A DNA stretch of 64,000 nucleotides from Theobroma cacao (GCF_000208745.1 NC_030852.1:18973872-19037871), one strand, 5' to 3'. Shown: positions 22,247 through 34,028, numbered from the stretch's first letter. Program-made: numbers and translations. Notes: a model not told the origin generated them from the sequence alone.

Positions 22247-22895
22247 CTTTTGTCACGACCTAATTTCCAGGGCCATGATCGGCGCATGAGCTCAATGAGC
22301 ATAGCTCATTAAACCCAAGCAAGCCTATCCATTTACCTTTACTTAACAAATTTATCATATCATGCATACACACACACACCTTTTTCCGGGTGTGAACATA
22401 GTCAAAACACAATGGCATTATCGATAATAATATACATGCACTATACCAATCATGTATTTAGCAATTTACATTGCATACACATATTCACATTGTTAGATTG
22501 TATTCACAATACAAAAGGACCCATGACTTCCAGCGGAGACATTTACAATAAAAGGGATTACTATCGAATGCCAGACACATACCCAGGAGATGCACTACGG
22601 GGACTCCTCGATCTAGGGTCCAACAGTCACCTGATCTGAAAACATGAATTTTTATAAAACGTGAGTACAATACTCAGTGAGTGAACAAGAAGGGAACAAG
22701 CATACCATAAGGAATGTTTATCGAAATCATGATGCATTCATTTTCTCAAAACCATGCAATTGTTTTAGCTCCTTTAAACCCCTCATGTAAACCCCACATG
22801 AGTAAATCACTTTACAAAAATCCATGCTCAACTATGGTACCAAAGAAATGGGAAATATGGCAAAAACCCACAAGTTAGCAAAATGGACAGAAAGT

Positions 22896-22934
22896 TTCTC
22901 GCTGTAGCGAACTTCATTCTCGCTGCAGCGAGAA
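22896..22934. repeat. Paired palindrome in gypsy G 5' LTR
   Basis: TTCTCGCTGTAGCGAA, five spacer bases, then the perfect 18-bp palindrome TTCTCGCTGCAGCGAGAA. It is present only in the LTR block that the 3' LTR lacks. Confidence 0.85.
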
Positions 22935-23159
22935 CCAGAACATCAAGGAAAAAGTCTCATTTTTCCCTTAAAACAAGTCATCCTGCTAAAATAACAATAG
23001 CAACATGTAACACATGTAAACTTCCAAATTTCAACAAAACAAATGCTTACATATTTGCATTTACAACCATATACCCATCATCAACATGCACACCATCCCA
23101 TCATCATCATCATGCACATCATCCCATCATCATCATCTCATATGCAACGGCTTATGCTA

Positions 23160-23355
23160 TTGTCACTAGGGGGTGGGAGATCACGAAGCATCCCCCCCTT
23201 CACTCGGCAAGAGGTGCACTTCACTCCGGATCACGAAGCAACGGAGCAGTCCCTTCCCTCCTCCTCCAAGCTCTTGGGTGGAGAGTCATACTTCGCCACA
23301 GATCATACCTATCAAAGCACTCATAGGGTGGAAGATCACGAAGCATCCAGCCCTA
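23160..23355. repeat. Inserted block with GATCACGAAGCA repeats in gypsy G 5' LTR
   Basis: It splits the hairpin repeat array of this LTR. GATCACGAAGCA occurs three times (about 23179, 23229 and 23335) between GC-richer, unrelated-looking segments. No terminal inverted repeat is clear. It is absent from the 3' LTR. Confidence 0.65.
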
Positions 23356-23365
23356 TAAGCTATGG

Positions 23366-23494
23366 GGGCAACAACGGCTTATGTGCACTCCCACTCACAC
23401 ATAGCCGGGTCAGCAACGGCTTATATGCACTCCTACTCGCACATAGTCGGGTCAGCAACGGCTTATGTGCACTCCTACTCGCACATAGCCGGGT
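23366..23494. repeat. 42-bp tandem hairpin repeats in LTR G (right copy)
   Basis: Three units of the 42-bp hairpin repeat described for the other LTR, ending in GCCGGGTCC. Copy number and base changes differ from those in 17981-18096. Confidence 0.85.
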
Positions 23495-25283
23495 CCATAT
23501 CAACATGTAAAGAAGCATCCAATGCATATCATGCATTTTATCATATTGTGATAACACATAAACCATTGTATAGCACATTTTCACAATATAAAATCATTTT
23601 ACTAAAAGCTTGTTCCCAAGGTACATTTTCTAAGACAAGTTGGATAGAATCTTTCATATTCCCCAAAACAAGTTTGAAATGCAAGTCCACTCACCGGTAT
23701 TAGGAGTAGAAATACTCCTATTTTCAGTCCGCGGGTACAGTCCTTTACCCGTATCCAATGGCTCACCACCTAGCCATAATCCATGACACATATTCCAATT
23801 AAATTGTGTCTAACAGTCATAAGCTATTTCAGGCTCGATATATATATGATATGAAATGAAAAATGCACGGGTAGCCATCTAGACCCGGTATTGGCCTAAG
23901 TCGATTTTTCATCCGATAAATTGGCCAATGCGTCCAATTTCACTCCAAATTAATCCATTTCTCCTCTAATACCTTAATTTACCACATACCATTTAAATAA
24001 AGCCAAATTCAGCATTAGAACCCTCACAGTTCCTTATAGAAAAATTCGGTCATTTGGTGCACTAGCACCAAAATTTTTTCTACATAACCGTTTCACCTTA
24101 ATTCATCATTTTCCAAGCCATTTTCCTTGAAATAAAAACAATCCCCCATTGATATTCAGCCCTCATGGTTCGACCAACAAGGAACCCTAGAGAAATTGAA
24201 TATTTCTTTTGTGTTTTTGTTCATAACCATGCTTAACTATCCCTAAACACTAACATAGTCTAAAATCAAATTATTCCAACAACAATTCCTCTTCCATACC
24301 CATTTTTCAGAATTGAATTCATCATGATAACTCAATATTCAACCATGAAAATCAAGAACAAAAGCATGGGTAAGCTAGGTATCAAGGAGAATTAAAGAAA
24401 TTTTAACTTACCTAGCTTGTTTCCTTGATTTCTTCACTTTTTCTTTGAATTTTCACCTAGGTTTTCTTGTTTTTCCCTTTGTTCTTCCTTTTTTCTTGTT
24501 GCTGGTTGCCTAGGCCAAATATGGTGAGAGAGTTGGGGATTTAATGGGCTGATTTCTATAGAAAATAATAAAATAATCACGCATGCCACGTGTCACATGC
24601 TTATTGGCCCAATTTTTAACTTTTTGACTTTTTCTTCTTAATTTTCCACCACAAATATTCTGGTATTTATCCAATCCTACCACATTTAAAATCCCTTGGT
24701 CTTGACAAGTGCTGGGGTAAAAAATTTACCGATTTGCCCTCGGGACGAAAAAATTATGATTTTACCTCTATACACCGAAATGTACCGGAATCACATTATT
24801 TCTACTTTTCAACCTCAAATAACACTAATATTGATCAATATTACCCAAATGGGGCAAAAAAAATCATTTTATAAAGATTCTCGTTTAGTCCCCTAGTGGC
24901 AAAATTACCATTTTGCCTTTGTGCTCTAAAAATACCGAGAATCATAATTTTTCACTGCTAAACATAATTTTATACTCCAATAATCATAATTATATTTCAT
25001 ATAATTATTCTTGGTCAAATGTGATCAAATCTTGGCTAGAAATCTCCATTTAATCATCATATTATAAAATGATCGTTTTGTGCCTAATCGATCAATTTTC
25101 CTGATGGACTCCAAACTGGACCTTGAACTCCGAATCACTATTCTAAGCCATTCTATGGGTTTCAAAATTTTCAATTTCCTCTTCGAATTTTTATTTGATT
25201 TAGTTCAAGGCTCGATTTAACTTAGTTGTACCACTCGGTACAATACTGTCTTTTAATCGAGCTTGATAGGGTCTCACACTAAG

Positions 25284-26180
25284 AAAGTAGTTTAGCTCAC
25301 CCATCATGCTCATCTTAAATGCTCGTTACATAGTCTTGGCAAACTCTTGATAAAAAAGCTCATTAGTAGCACCAAAAACAATATCATCAATATAAACTTG
25401 CACAATTAAAATGTCTTTACTTTTGCTTTTGATGAAAAGAATTTTATTAACCTTCCCTCTATTAAAATCATTTTTTATTAAGAATTTTGAAAAAGTCTCA
25501 TGTCAAGCTCTAAGAGCTTGCTTTAAACCATAAAAGGCTTTTCTTAATGTAAAAACATGATTTGGATAAGTAAGACTCTTAAAATCAAGAGGTTGTTCAA
25601 CATATACTTCATCATTTATGAGTCCATTTAGAAAAGCACTCTTCACATCCATTTGATATAGCTTAAAATTCATGTAACATGCAAAAAGCTAAAAGCATTC
25701 TAATGGTGTCTAGTCTAGCTACCAAAGCATAAGTATCATCATAATCTATTCTTTCATTTTGACTATATCCTTTGGCAACTGATCTAGCTTTGTTTCTATT
25801 TATGGCTCCAATTTCATCCATTTTGTTCCTGAAAACTCATTTGGTACCTACAATTGGATAATCTTGGAACTAACTCCCATACTTGACATCTGTCAAATTG
25901 ATCAAATTATTCTTACATAGTTAGAATCCAATAGTCATCATCAAGGCTTCATTAATATTTTCAGGTTCAATTTAGGAAATAAAGGCAACATACTCACAAA
26001 CATTTTGAACTTTAGCTCTCATTTTTACTCCTTGATTAGGATCACCAATGATTTTACTTTCATTACCCTCTTTTCTTACCATTGGATAACTAGGCTCACC
26101 TTTTTCAACAATTTGTTTAATTTGTTGCTATTCTTTTTGTGATGCTTCTTCATTCACTTTGGATCCTTCAATATTGAGAT
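25284..26180 (-). pseudogene. Copia A reverse transcriptase region, inactive
   Basis: Continues the pol gene cut at 17294. On the minus strand it shows short copia RT pieces such as [22 protein letters not shown] and [22 protein letters not shown], then the region before the lost catalytic centre. Stops and frameshifts interrupt it throughout. Confidence 0.75.
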
Positions 26181-26723
26181 CAAGCTCTTCAATTTGTTTT
26201 TCAAGGATACAAACATCATTATCATAATTTTCCTTTTTAGGAAGATGGTTAAAATCATCAAATAAAACATGAATAGGTTCTTCAACAATTAATGTCCTCT
26301 TGTTAAACACTCTATAAGTTTTAGAAGTTAAAAAGTATTCTAGAAAGGTTCCTTCATCACTTTTAGCATCAAATTTTCTAAGGTTGTCTTTTCCATTGTT
26401 AAATACATAGCATTTACAACCAAAAGGATGAAAGTAAGCAAGGTTAGGTTTCTTTCCTTTGTAATGTTCATGGGGAGTTTTCTTCAATGTTGGCCTAACC
26501 ATTACTCTATTTACAAATATAACATGAAGTATTAATAGCTTCAGCCCAAAAATACCTAGGTAAATTGTTCTCATATAGCATAGTTCTAGCCATCTCTTTT
26601 AAAGTCTTATTTTTTCTTTCCACTACATTTTGTTATGGATTCCTAGGGCCTGAAAAATTATGGAGATATCCATTTTCATCACAAAGTTGCTCAAAACATA
26701 GGTTTTCAATTTCTTTTCCATGA
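26128..26723 (-). pseudogene. Copia A integrase, C-terminal part, cut by the Athila-like element
   Basis: On the minus strand: LCDENGYLHNFSGPRNPQQN, ERKNKTLKEMARTMLYENNL (the Glu of the DDE triad lies in this block), then HYKGKKPNLAYFHPFGCKC and KTYRVFNKRTLIVEEPIHV. Upstream (higher coordinates) the gene stops at 26723 inside the codons for the second catalytic Asp region (SDHG), where a TGTTG-starting LTR begins. The expected catalytic core, gag and 5' LTR are not found next to it. Confidence 0.8.
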
Positions 26724-26995
26724 TGTTGTCGAATTTTATTACGCAAGTGCACATATTGTAACAAGTAATATAGAAGAAAGTAGAGTGTCGAATCCCACAA
26801 AGAATTATTCCGACTATTGCTAAGTACAAAAATTAATACAACTTAATTTTATTTAAACAATCGAATTAAATTGATTAACTAAAAACAAAACTAAAGCTAA
26901 TTAATAATTAAATTAAATCTAAAAGCTAATTATAAAACTTGACTAGAAAAATTCAATTAATAAAAGCCTAGGATTACAATATCCCGCAACATTTC
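26724..26995 (-). repeat. Athila-like 3' LTR, left piece
   Basis: It begins TGTTGTCGAATTTTATTACG and aligns with the other LTR of this element at 60077-60345 (shared GCAAGTGCACATATTGTAAC). It is cut at 26995 by copia H and resumes at 37247. Confidence 0.85.
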
Positions 26996-28177
26996 TGTTG
27001 GTCCCAAGTAAATGTGTTAGAGGGCGGGTGAATAGAACATTTTGGCTCTTACTAAGATTGACTTCTAATTGGGGACAAATGCAAGATAAAAGAAAGATTT
27101 AAAGATGAATGAAAAACTAAAAATAAAGCAGACAATCACACAAGAATTTATAGTGGTTCGGTCCAAGACCTACATCTACTACCTTGATTGTTCAACCAAG
27201 GATTTTTCAAACCAATCACTATGAACGATGAAATTCACAAGATTTCACCAAGCTTTTACAATAACTTTTTCCAGGCTCAGCCAAAACCTTTTACAATGGT
27301 TTTAACCGAGATCAACCAAAACCTAACAACTAACTTTTCTAGGTTGAGTTAAAACCTATACACTTAATCAAGCAATGCAAGCTTGAATAAATTCCCTTAG
27401 AGTGTCTCGCACACTCTAAGTATACAAGGAGAAAAGAAATAAATGTGTACCTATGATCACTGACTTAATCTAAGTGGTACAAAGTGAAGTGCTTATCTCA
27501 AATACAAAGATAGGAGTGAAGTGTAGTAAGAGTACAGAGAGTTTTGGTTGGTTTTTGAGCTCTTTTTGTTCCTAGAAGCCTTAATTAAATTTTCTAGCCG
27601 TTGAGAGCCTTTTAAATACTTGAAAAATTAGCTTTGATAGGTGTTAGGCAATTTTTGAACTTTGAAAACAGTTTAGTGGCAATTCTAGTCATTAATCTGT
27701 CTTCTAGTGCTCAATTCAAATTTTCTAACAGAATGATCTTAGTTAACTAATTACGCTCTTAGTCGACTAAGTCGTTTCTGTCTTCTGATCTTAGTTTCTA
27801 ACAGTGAGCACTTAGTCGACTAACTTACTTCTTAGTCGATTAAGTTGTTTCTGTCTTAAAGCCTAGATTTCTGGTAGTAGGCTCTTAGTCGACTAACTTG
27901 CTTCTTGGTCGACTAAGTGTTTTTCGTCTCTCAATCCTCTTGAGCCCGCCAACTTCTTATTTGAATTTTAGTTGATTAATTCCTTTCATTATCCAACTAA
28001 GAGACTTCTGTTTTGTTGATCAATTGTGGCTCCTTATTCATATGATTTTAGATATGTGCTTTTGAATGATTTATTTATTCTTAGCATACAAATTTTTGTC
28101 CTACACACTCAAGTAGAAATATTAGACACAAATGAATGGGAATGTTTTATTATCATCAAAAACTAATGGAGCCAATA
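26996..28177 (-). repeat. Copia H 3' LTR (1,182 bp)
   Basis: It ends CCAATA where the partner ends CCAACA, so one terminal base has mutated. It contains three paired palindromes built on TTAGTCGACTAA (27731-27922). Confidence 0.92.
27731..27922. repeat. Paired-palindrome array in copia H LTR (left copy)
   Basis: Three pairs of TTAGTCGACTAA-like palindromes. Spacers within a pair are about 8 nt (for example CTTACTTC), and successive pairs are about 75 bp apart. The segments between the pairs also resemble one another (TTTCTGTCTT and TTTCTAACAG types), so the whole unit is a degenerate tandem repeat. Confidence 0.85.
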
Positions 28178-28191
28178 ATCTCCCCCTTTTT
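28178..28191 (-). promoter_or_regulatory. Polypurine tract of copia H
   Basis: On the minus strand AAAAAGGGGGAGAT directly precedes the 3' LTR. Confidence 0.85.
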
Positions 28192-28870
28192 GATGATGAC
28201 AAAACATTCCTTTATTAACAGCATAGTGTCTATTGGTTCCTTTTTGGTTTTGCAAAAAATGGAGGTTTTCCTCCCCCTAAGAGTGTGCTCCCCCTTAGTG
28301 TGTGCATATTTTATTATTCTTTTTAGCAAGTTTTTATTTATGTCATATAGAGAATGACATTATATATTCAGAATATATTTATGCAAACATATAGAATGAT
28401 CAACAATAGGTGACTGGTTGATAGAATATCATCAATATTTCAACTAACAGTCTGTCATTAGCATATTGTTATCAGATTTTATTTATGCCATTGATCATCC
28501 AACAAATATAGTATATTCAATATCCATATACATTTTTAACTAAATTCCACTCACAATATCCTAACAAAAATTAATTATCAGCATAATAGCCCAATAGCAG
28601 CACAAACTTTAAACAGCAGCAGTCAAAATACTATAAACATTGATAACAGATTTAAATGTTTAACCATTAGCAATAAAATAATATAAGCAACTTAACAGCA
28701 TCCCATTTTCAACACAATAACATAAACAACAAAGTTAAATTTAGATGTTCAACTATCAACAGAGAAAAAACAGTAGAAAAACAATAGTCATTGTTTTGTT
28801 CCTAAATTGCCCCTAGATCATTTTTACCCTCTATCTCTCCTAAGTTTTTTATAATTCTCCCTCTTTTTGT
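28192..28870 (-). other. Copia H 3' untranslated segment
   Basis: AT-rich sequence with many CAGCA/AACAGC repeats, no coding potential, between the end of ORF3 and the polypurine tract. A second purine-rich stretch near 28855-28880 (minus strand AAAAAGAGGGAGAAT) looks like a duplicated tract. Confidence 0.5.
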
Positions 28871-28879
28871 CATCATCAA

Positions 28880-30812
28880 ACTGAGGGGTGTTCAATCAGT
28901 TTTTGAAGAGGCTGAAGGGGTAGATTCATCAGTGACATAGAAAACATTAAGGGGTTTGGGAGATGGTTCTAGCAGTGATTTCTGTGGTGAGGGTTCAGGA
29001 GATGATTTATTAGAAACTTCAAGGGGGTCTTAAGGACAAACGATGGCTGATAGTCTAGCTTTTTCGACTATTCTAAAGGATTTACTTCTCTTGAGAAATT
29101 TGGTCTTGGTTTCCATTGTCTTCTTGCCTTTACTAGATAGTTTAGGCTTGGCATGTAGAGCTACAACAACTTTTTCTTTTCCTTTCCCAGATTGTTCCTC
29201 TGTAGCATAAGCTGGTTTAGGGGCTTCTCTTGGAGATACTGATTTTTATGCTTTACCTTTAATTGCTTCCTTTTCAGCTTGTTCTTCTCTGACTATTTGG
29301 TGAAAAACATCCATTATTAAGACTTCCTCTGAATTAGGGGGAGATGGTTGATCTTGCTGCGGTTCATGATGAGATGGAGACTTTTCAAATGAGCCTAGCA
29401 CTTCAGTGCCTTGATCTGATTCTTCTTTATTTTGAGGCTCAGGAGTTGGAGATTTCCTTGGTTGATCAAGTTCTGGTTCAAGACCTTCGGCTTGAAAGCC
29501 AAGACTTGCAGCCTGAAAAGTAAAACCTTCTACTTGGAAGGCAAGACCCTCATCAGCCTATCCTGTTGGTGTTGAGGTATCTGCAGCAGCAAGTTTAGAA
29601 GTTGATTTCCTTTTTCCTTTCATCATATTTTCAAGTTCTTCTAACTTTTCTTCTATTTTCTGAAACCTCACAGTCTGGTCAATTAGCTTTCCATCAATTC
29701 ACATGAGCAGATTCAGAACCATTTCATTTGAGAACTGAGAGGGAGCTATCTCAAGTTGAGCAGGGAGAGAAGATTCTTCTCCTGGAGTGACTTTGGGGGT
29801 TTTAACAAATTTTTCTCCATCCATTTTATACCTTGCTTAGGCAGGCTGCCAAGATATATAGCCTGGTCCCTACTTTTCACTAAATCCATTTCATATCTAG
29901 AGCTCCATATCCCCTTCTTCCTAACGAGTGAGGTGATCACATTTCCATATGGTAGATTTACCTTGTCAACTCTACAAGCTCCCCTCATTCTCTTTATCAT
30001 GAATCAGCCTAGATTGAATGGATCACCATTGAAAGCATGCTCCATCAGCCATAAGTCCTGAAGACTAACATAGCTAAAGTTGCCAGTTCTTCCATGAATG
30101 TTTGCAGTAATAAAGTAATGCAAAATTCTGATTTAAGGGCTTGTAATGAGACCAGCATTACTTTTGGATGAGTATTTTTCTTTTTTTCTTGTTATAACCT
30201 CCCATAGAGATGATGGATCGTAATTCTCAAGCATTTCAAAATCTCCCTCTTCACAGTCAATTTTAAGCAAGCTTCCTAAGTTTGCAACAGTCACAACAAA
30301 TTCCTTTCCATTTATGAAGACATTCAGACCATCCTCAATGAAATCTTCAGGATCTTCCAGTTCATTTTCATTTAAAGCTATGCTAGCATAAAATTCTTTT
30401 ACATGGCTAGAACTATAGGTTCAGTTCTTGAAAGTGCTAAATTTCTTCTGTTTCATTTCCTTAAAGTAATATGACAAAACTACTTGAATTTCAAGGTTTT
30501 CATTGAAGCTCTCCGAGTCAATAAATTTGTCACATGTAATTGGAGCATTTTCAGTTTTCTTGAACCTATCCTCATGCGTTTTGTTTCTAAACTTTGATGA
30601 CAAAATCTTACCTTTCTTGGAGGATTTTTCTTTCTCTTTCTTTTCTCTGGTCTGGGTTCTTTCTCTGTCTGCTTTTTCTTAATCTTCTTAACCTCAGAGG
30701 CGGACACAATCTTCTTTTTCTTTTTTTGAATTTTTGCTTGAGGACTCTCTTCCATTGGTCGTTTGCCCTTTTTCTTTTCCAATATTTCTTTAGACAAGGA
30801 GGATTTTGCCAT
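28880..30812 (-). pseudogene. Copia H accessory ORF (ORF3), plant transposon-protein-like
   Basis: Starts MAKSSLSKEILEKKKGKR at 30812 with a long Lys/Arg-rich, nuclear-signal-like N-terminus. A globular domain follows (about 29750-30480): VKEFYASIALNENELEDPED, VVTVANLGSLLKIDCEEGDF, GLITSP, LHYFITANIHGRTGNFSYVS, DLWLMEHAFNGDPFNLG, VNLPYGNVITSLVRKKGIWS and DQAIYLGSLPK. The C-terminal part (28880-29650) is low-complexity, acidic and Pro/Ser/Lys-rich. Frame changes near 30600 and several stops make it a pseudogene. It shares DLW and LPYG motifs with ORF3 of copia A/B. Function unknown; not an Env by any motif I can see. Confidence 0.65.
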
Positions 30813-31086
30813 TTGGTTTTGAGATGTTTCTGACTTAGGTTTTGAGGATTAGGAAGAAATGGGGTTTCGATTTTTTAGAGTAAAGGTTTTTGGTAAGAGA
30901 AAATGGAAGATGTGGATGATGAGCTATGAGAAACCGTCTGACTCCCCCTTAAATGCTGTTAGTTTTTCTTCTTTTCAAAATTTAAAACTTTGCATCTCAT
31001 TTTTTATATTTTTCAGTTAGGCGGTATTTGCTGCCCATTTTCTTCACCCGGTAGGCTGTTCCTTTTTACTATTTTATTCATTCTCT

Positions 31087-31170
31087 TTTTAACTGACTGA
31101 GTCTTATTAGTTAAAGAGACAGAACACTCATAGTTGATTAAGATATTCTTAATCGACTAAGTCCTACTGT
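31087..31170. repeat. LTR-like palindrome pair upstream of copia H ORF3
   Basis: TAGTTGATTAAG, a short spacer, then CTTAATCGACTAAG, followed by CTACTGTTTTATG. Both the palindromes and the flanks resemble one unit of the copia H LTR array. It lies about 275-340 bp upstream of the ORF3 start and downstream of RNase H. Confidence 0.7.
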
Positions 31171-31199
31171 TTTATGAATGGAAAACTAAAAAAAATTTC

Positions 31200-32070
31200 T
31201 TACAGCTCCTGCATATTAACCATGCCTAAATTTCTTCTAATCTCACAAATCTTTCCTCATTTAGGGGCTTGGTAAATATATCAGCTAATTTTTTGATGGT
31301 GCTAACAAACTCAATTTTAATGTCTCCTTTAATTACATGATCTCTAATAAAGTGATGTCTAATTTCAATGTGTTTGGTCGTAGAGTGCTAGACAGGATTC
31401 TTTGAAATGTTGATGGCACTTGTATTATCATAGAATATTGGTACATTATGCAAGATTATTCCAAAGTCTTTTAATTATTGTTTGATCCATAAAATATGAG
31501 CACGACAACTGCTTAAAGAAATATATTCAGCTTCAGTTGTGGAGAGTGCAACTGAGCTTTATTTTTTACTCGACCAGGATACAAGGTTATCTCCTAGAAA
31601 CTGACATGTTCCACTAGTGCTCTTTCTATCTATTTTGCTTCTAGCAAAGTCTACATATGAATATCCAATAAGATTGAAGGATGTTCCCCTAAGATACCAT
31701 ATTCCTAAAGTTTGTGTATCTAAGAGGTATCTAAAAAATTCTTTTAACAGCAGTCAAGTGTGATTTTTTGGGTTGTGATTGAAACCGTGCACACAAGCAT
31801 ACACTGAATTGAATATCAGGTCTACTAGTTGTTAAATAAAGCAATGATCCAATCATACCTCTATAGAGCTTTTATCAACACTTTTTCCTTTTTCATTAGC
31901 ATCAAGTTTGGTGAATGGACTCATTGGTGTACTAATTGATTTCAACTTCAGCATGTAAAACTTTTTCAGCATGTCTTGAATGTATCTTTCTTGGTTGATG
32001 AAGATTCCTTACTTTGCTTGATTTGAAGGCCAAGAAAGAATTTCAGCTCACCCATCATGCTCATTTCAAA
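31200..32070 (-). pseudogene. Copia H RNase H region
   Basis: On the minus strand: [33 protein letters not shown] and [17 protein letters not shown], the normal C-terminal end of copia pol. Stop codons (for example after LKQ and within the KNPV block) interrupt it. Confidence 0.82.
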
Positions 32071-32076
32071 TTCCCC

Positions 32077-33010
32077 TTACAACTCTTCAGCAAAGTTTTT
32101 GCATAAAGCCTCATTAGTTGCACCAAACACAATCTCATCCCCATAGATTTGAAGAACAATTAAATCATTCAAGCATTTTTTGACAAAAAGTGTTGTATCA
32201 ATGCTTTCTCTACTATATCCTTTCTCAACTAAAAACCTAGAGAGTCTTTCATACCAAGCTTTTGGAGCTTGTTTTAGTCCATACAAGGTCTTATGAAGTT
32301 TGAACACATAATCTAGTTTTTCATAGTCCTCAAATCCGAGGGGTTGCTTAACATAGACTTCCTCTTGAATGAAACCATTTAAAAATGCACTTTTTACATC
32401 CATTTGAAATAATTTAAAGTTCATGAAACAAGCAAATGCAAGCAACAATCTTATAGCTTCTATCCTAGCAACAAGTGCAAAGGTTTCATCATAGTCAATT
32501 CTTTCCTCTTGGTTATACCCTTGAGCCACTAACCTAGCTTTGTTCCTAATAACATTTCCTTGCTCATCTACCTTATTTCTAAAGACCCATTTTATGCCAA
32601 CAATGGGATGATTTAATGGCCTAGAAACTAGAGTCCATACACGGTTTCTTTCAAATTGATCAAGTTCTTCTTGCATGGCTAATATCCAGTTTTTTTCTTT
32701 TTTTGCCTCCTCAAAGCTTTTAGGCTCAATTTGTGAGATGAAAGTTGTGAATTCACATGTTTCTCTAGTTCCTCTCTTACTCTTGACTCCTTGTGAGATA
32801 TCACCTATGATTTGCTCTTGTGGATGATCCTTGATATACCTCCCACTCTTTGGAAGATCATTGTGTTGATTTTCAGTCCTTTGCAAAGTTTTTAAGGGTG
32901 GAGGTTCTGTTTCTCTTCCTAGGGAATTTTCTTCACCGTTTTTCTTGTCATCTAAACTCATTTCTTCCATTTTTCTTTCAAGGTCATCCGTATCATCTTC
33001 ATCAGTAGGA
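32077..33010 (-). pseudogene. Copia H reverse transcriptase
   Basis: The open frame 32077-32970 contains the copia RT core: WVFRNKVDEQGNVIRNKARL, VAQGYNQEERIDYDETFALV, FQMDVKSAFLNGFIQEEVYV, PLGFEDYEKLDYVFKLHKTL and YGLKQAPKAWYERL. The catalytic YVDD box reads YGDE, so activity is doubtful even where the frame is open. The sequence joins RNase H with further stops. Confidence 0.88.
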
Positions 33011-33029
33011 ATTTCCTTTTACAAGGCAT

Positions 33030-34028
33030 TGGATTCATCAAAAACTACATGGATTGACTCCTCAACGGTTAAAGATCTTTTGTTAAAGACTCTATAAGCT
33101 TTTGAGTTCAATGCATATCCTAGAAAAATAGCTTCATCACTTTTAGCATTAAACTTTCCTAGAGGATGTTTTCCATTGTTCAACACAAAGCATTTGCAAC
33201 CAAAGCTTCTAAGGTGAGAGATATTTGGTTTTCTACCTTTGTATAGTTCTTATGGGGTCTTTGATATCATGGCTCTTATTGACACTTTATTAAGGATGTT
33301 AGCTGCTGTGTTTATAACTTTTGCCAAAAAGTACTTTGGTATATTGTTTTCACAAAGCATAGTTTGAGCCATCACTTTTAAGGTTCAGTTTTTCCTTTCT
33401 ACAACTCCATTTTGCTGAGGTGTTCTAGGTGCAGAAAAATTATGATCCAACCCGTTTTCATTACAAAAGTTTTCAAACTCATCTCCCTCAAACTAACCTC
33501 CATGATCACTCCTAATGCTAATTATGACCAGTCCTTTTTCATTTTCAATCTTCCTATAATAATTTACAAATGCTAGTAGAGCATCATTCTTATAAGCAAG
33601 AAAATAGACCCAAGTATACCTTGAATAGTCATCAACTATCACAAAGCCATATGATTTGCCTTCTAGACTAGTTGTGCTAATAGGTCCAAATAAATCAATG
33701 TGCAGTAGTTCAAGAGGTCTAAAGGTGGAGACTATGTTCTTGGTTTTGAAAGATGTTCTAATTTGTTTACCTAGTTGACATGCATCACAAATCTGATCAT
33801 ATTCAAAATTAAGTTCAAGCAATATTATAACCAAATTTTTTTTATCAATTTTGAGATGGTATGCATTCTCACATGTCCAAGTCTCCTATGCCATAACCGA
33901 CAATCATTTTCAACATTTGCTATAAGACATGTTTCATAATTCATCTCAAGATCTTCAAGAAATATAACATACATATTCTTAATTCTTTTTCCTATAAATA
34001 AAACTTTGTTAGTACTTATGTCTATCAC
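33030..34028 (-). pseudogene. Copia H integrase
   Basis: Zinc-binding part LWHRRLGHVRMHTISKLIKK and CDACQLGKQ (33770-33900), broken by a frame change. The core has LLHIDLFGPI with the first Asp, the second Asp in IISIRSDHGG, and a later block with QQNGVVERKN carrying the Glu. C-terminal GCKCFVLNNGKHPLGKFNAK and KAYRVFNKRSLTVEESIHVV follow. Stops at several points make it inactive. The integrase would insert cDNA into the nucleus. Confidence 0.85.

Larger units (their letters stand above)
17295..25278 (-). mobile_element. Gypsy element G, complete by boundaries, internally deleted
   Basis: Two long LTRs (TGTCACG...CACA as read here) enclose 2.36 kb. Exact 5-bp duplications CTAAG lie at 17290-17294 and 25279-25283. 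A tRNA-iMet primer site at 22235-22246 and a polypurine tract at 19893-19905 fix the orientation as minus. Only gag and scraps of protease and integrase remain, so it could have moved only with help from a related full element. The host copia A sequence matches across the insertion when compared with copia B near 45091-45130. Confidence 0.9.
22251..25278 (-). repeat. Gypsy G 5' LTR (3,028 bp)
   Basis: It runs from TGTCACGACC to GGGTCTCACA. It is longer than its partner because of blocks at about 22690-22960, 23160-23355 and 23700-23940 that are missing or replaced in the other LTR. Elsewhere the two are nearly alike, for instance 23960-25270 against 18560-19890. Confidence 0.88.

Noticed and set aside
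28880..30812. Env-like gene of copia H
   Set aside because: No signal peptide, transmembrane or coiled-coil pattern expected of an Env; motifs fit the plant transposon-protein-like group better.
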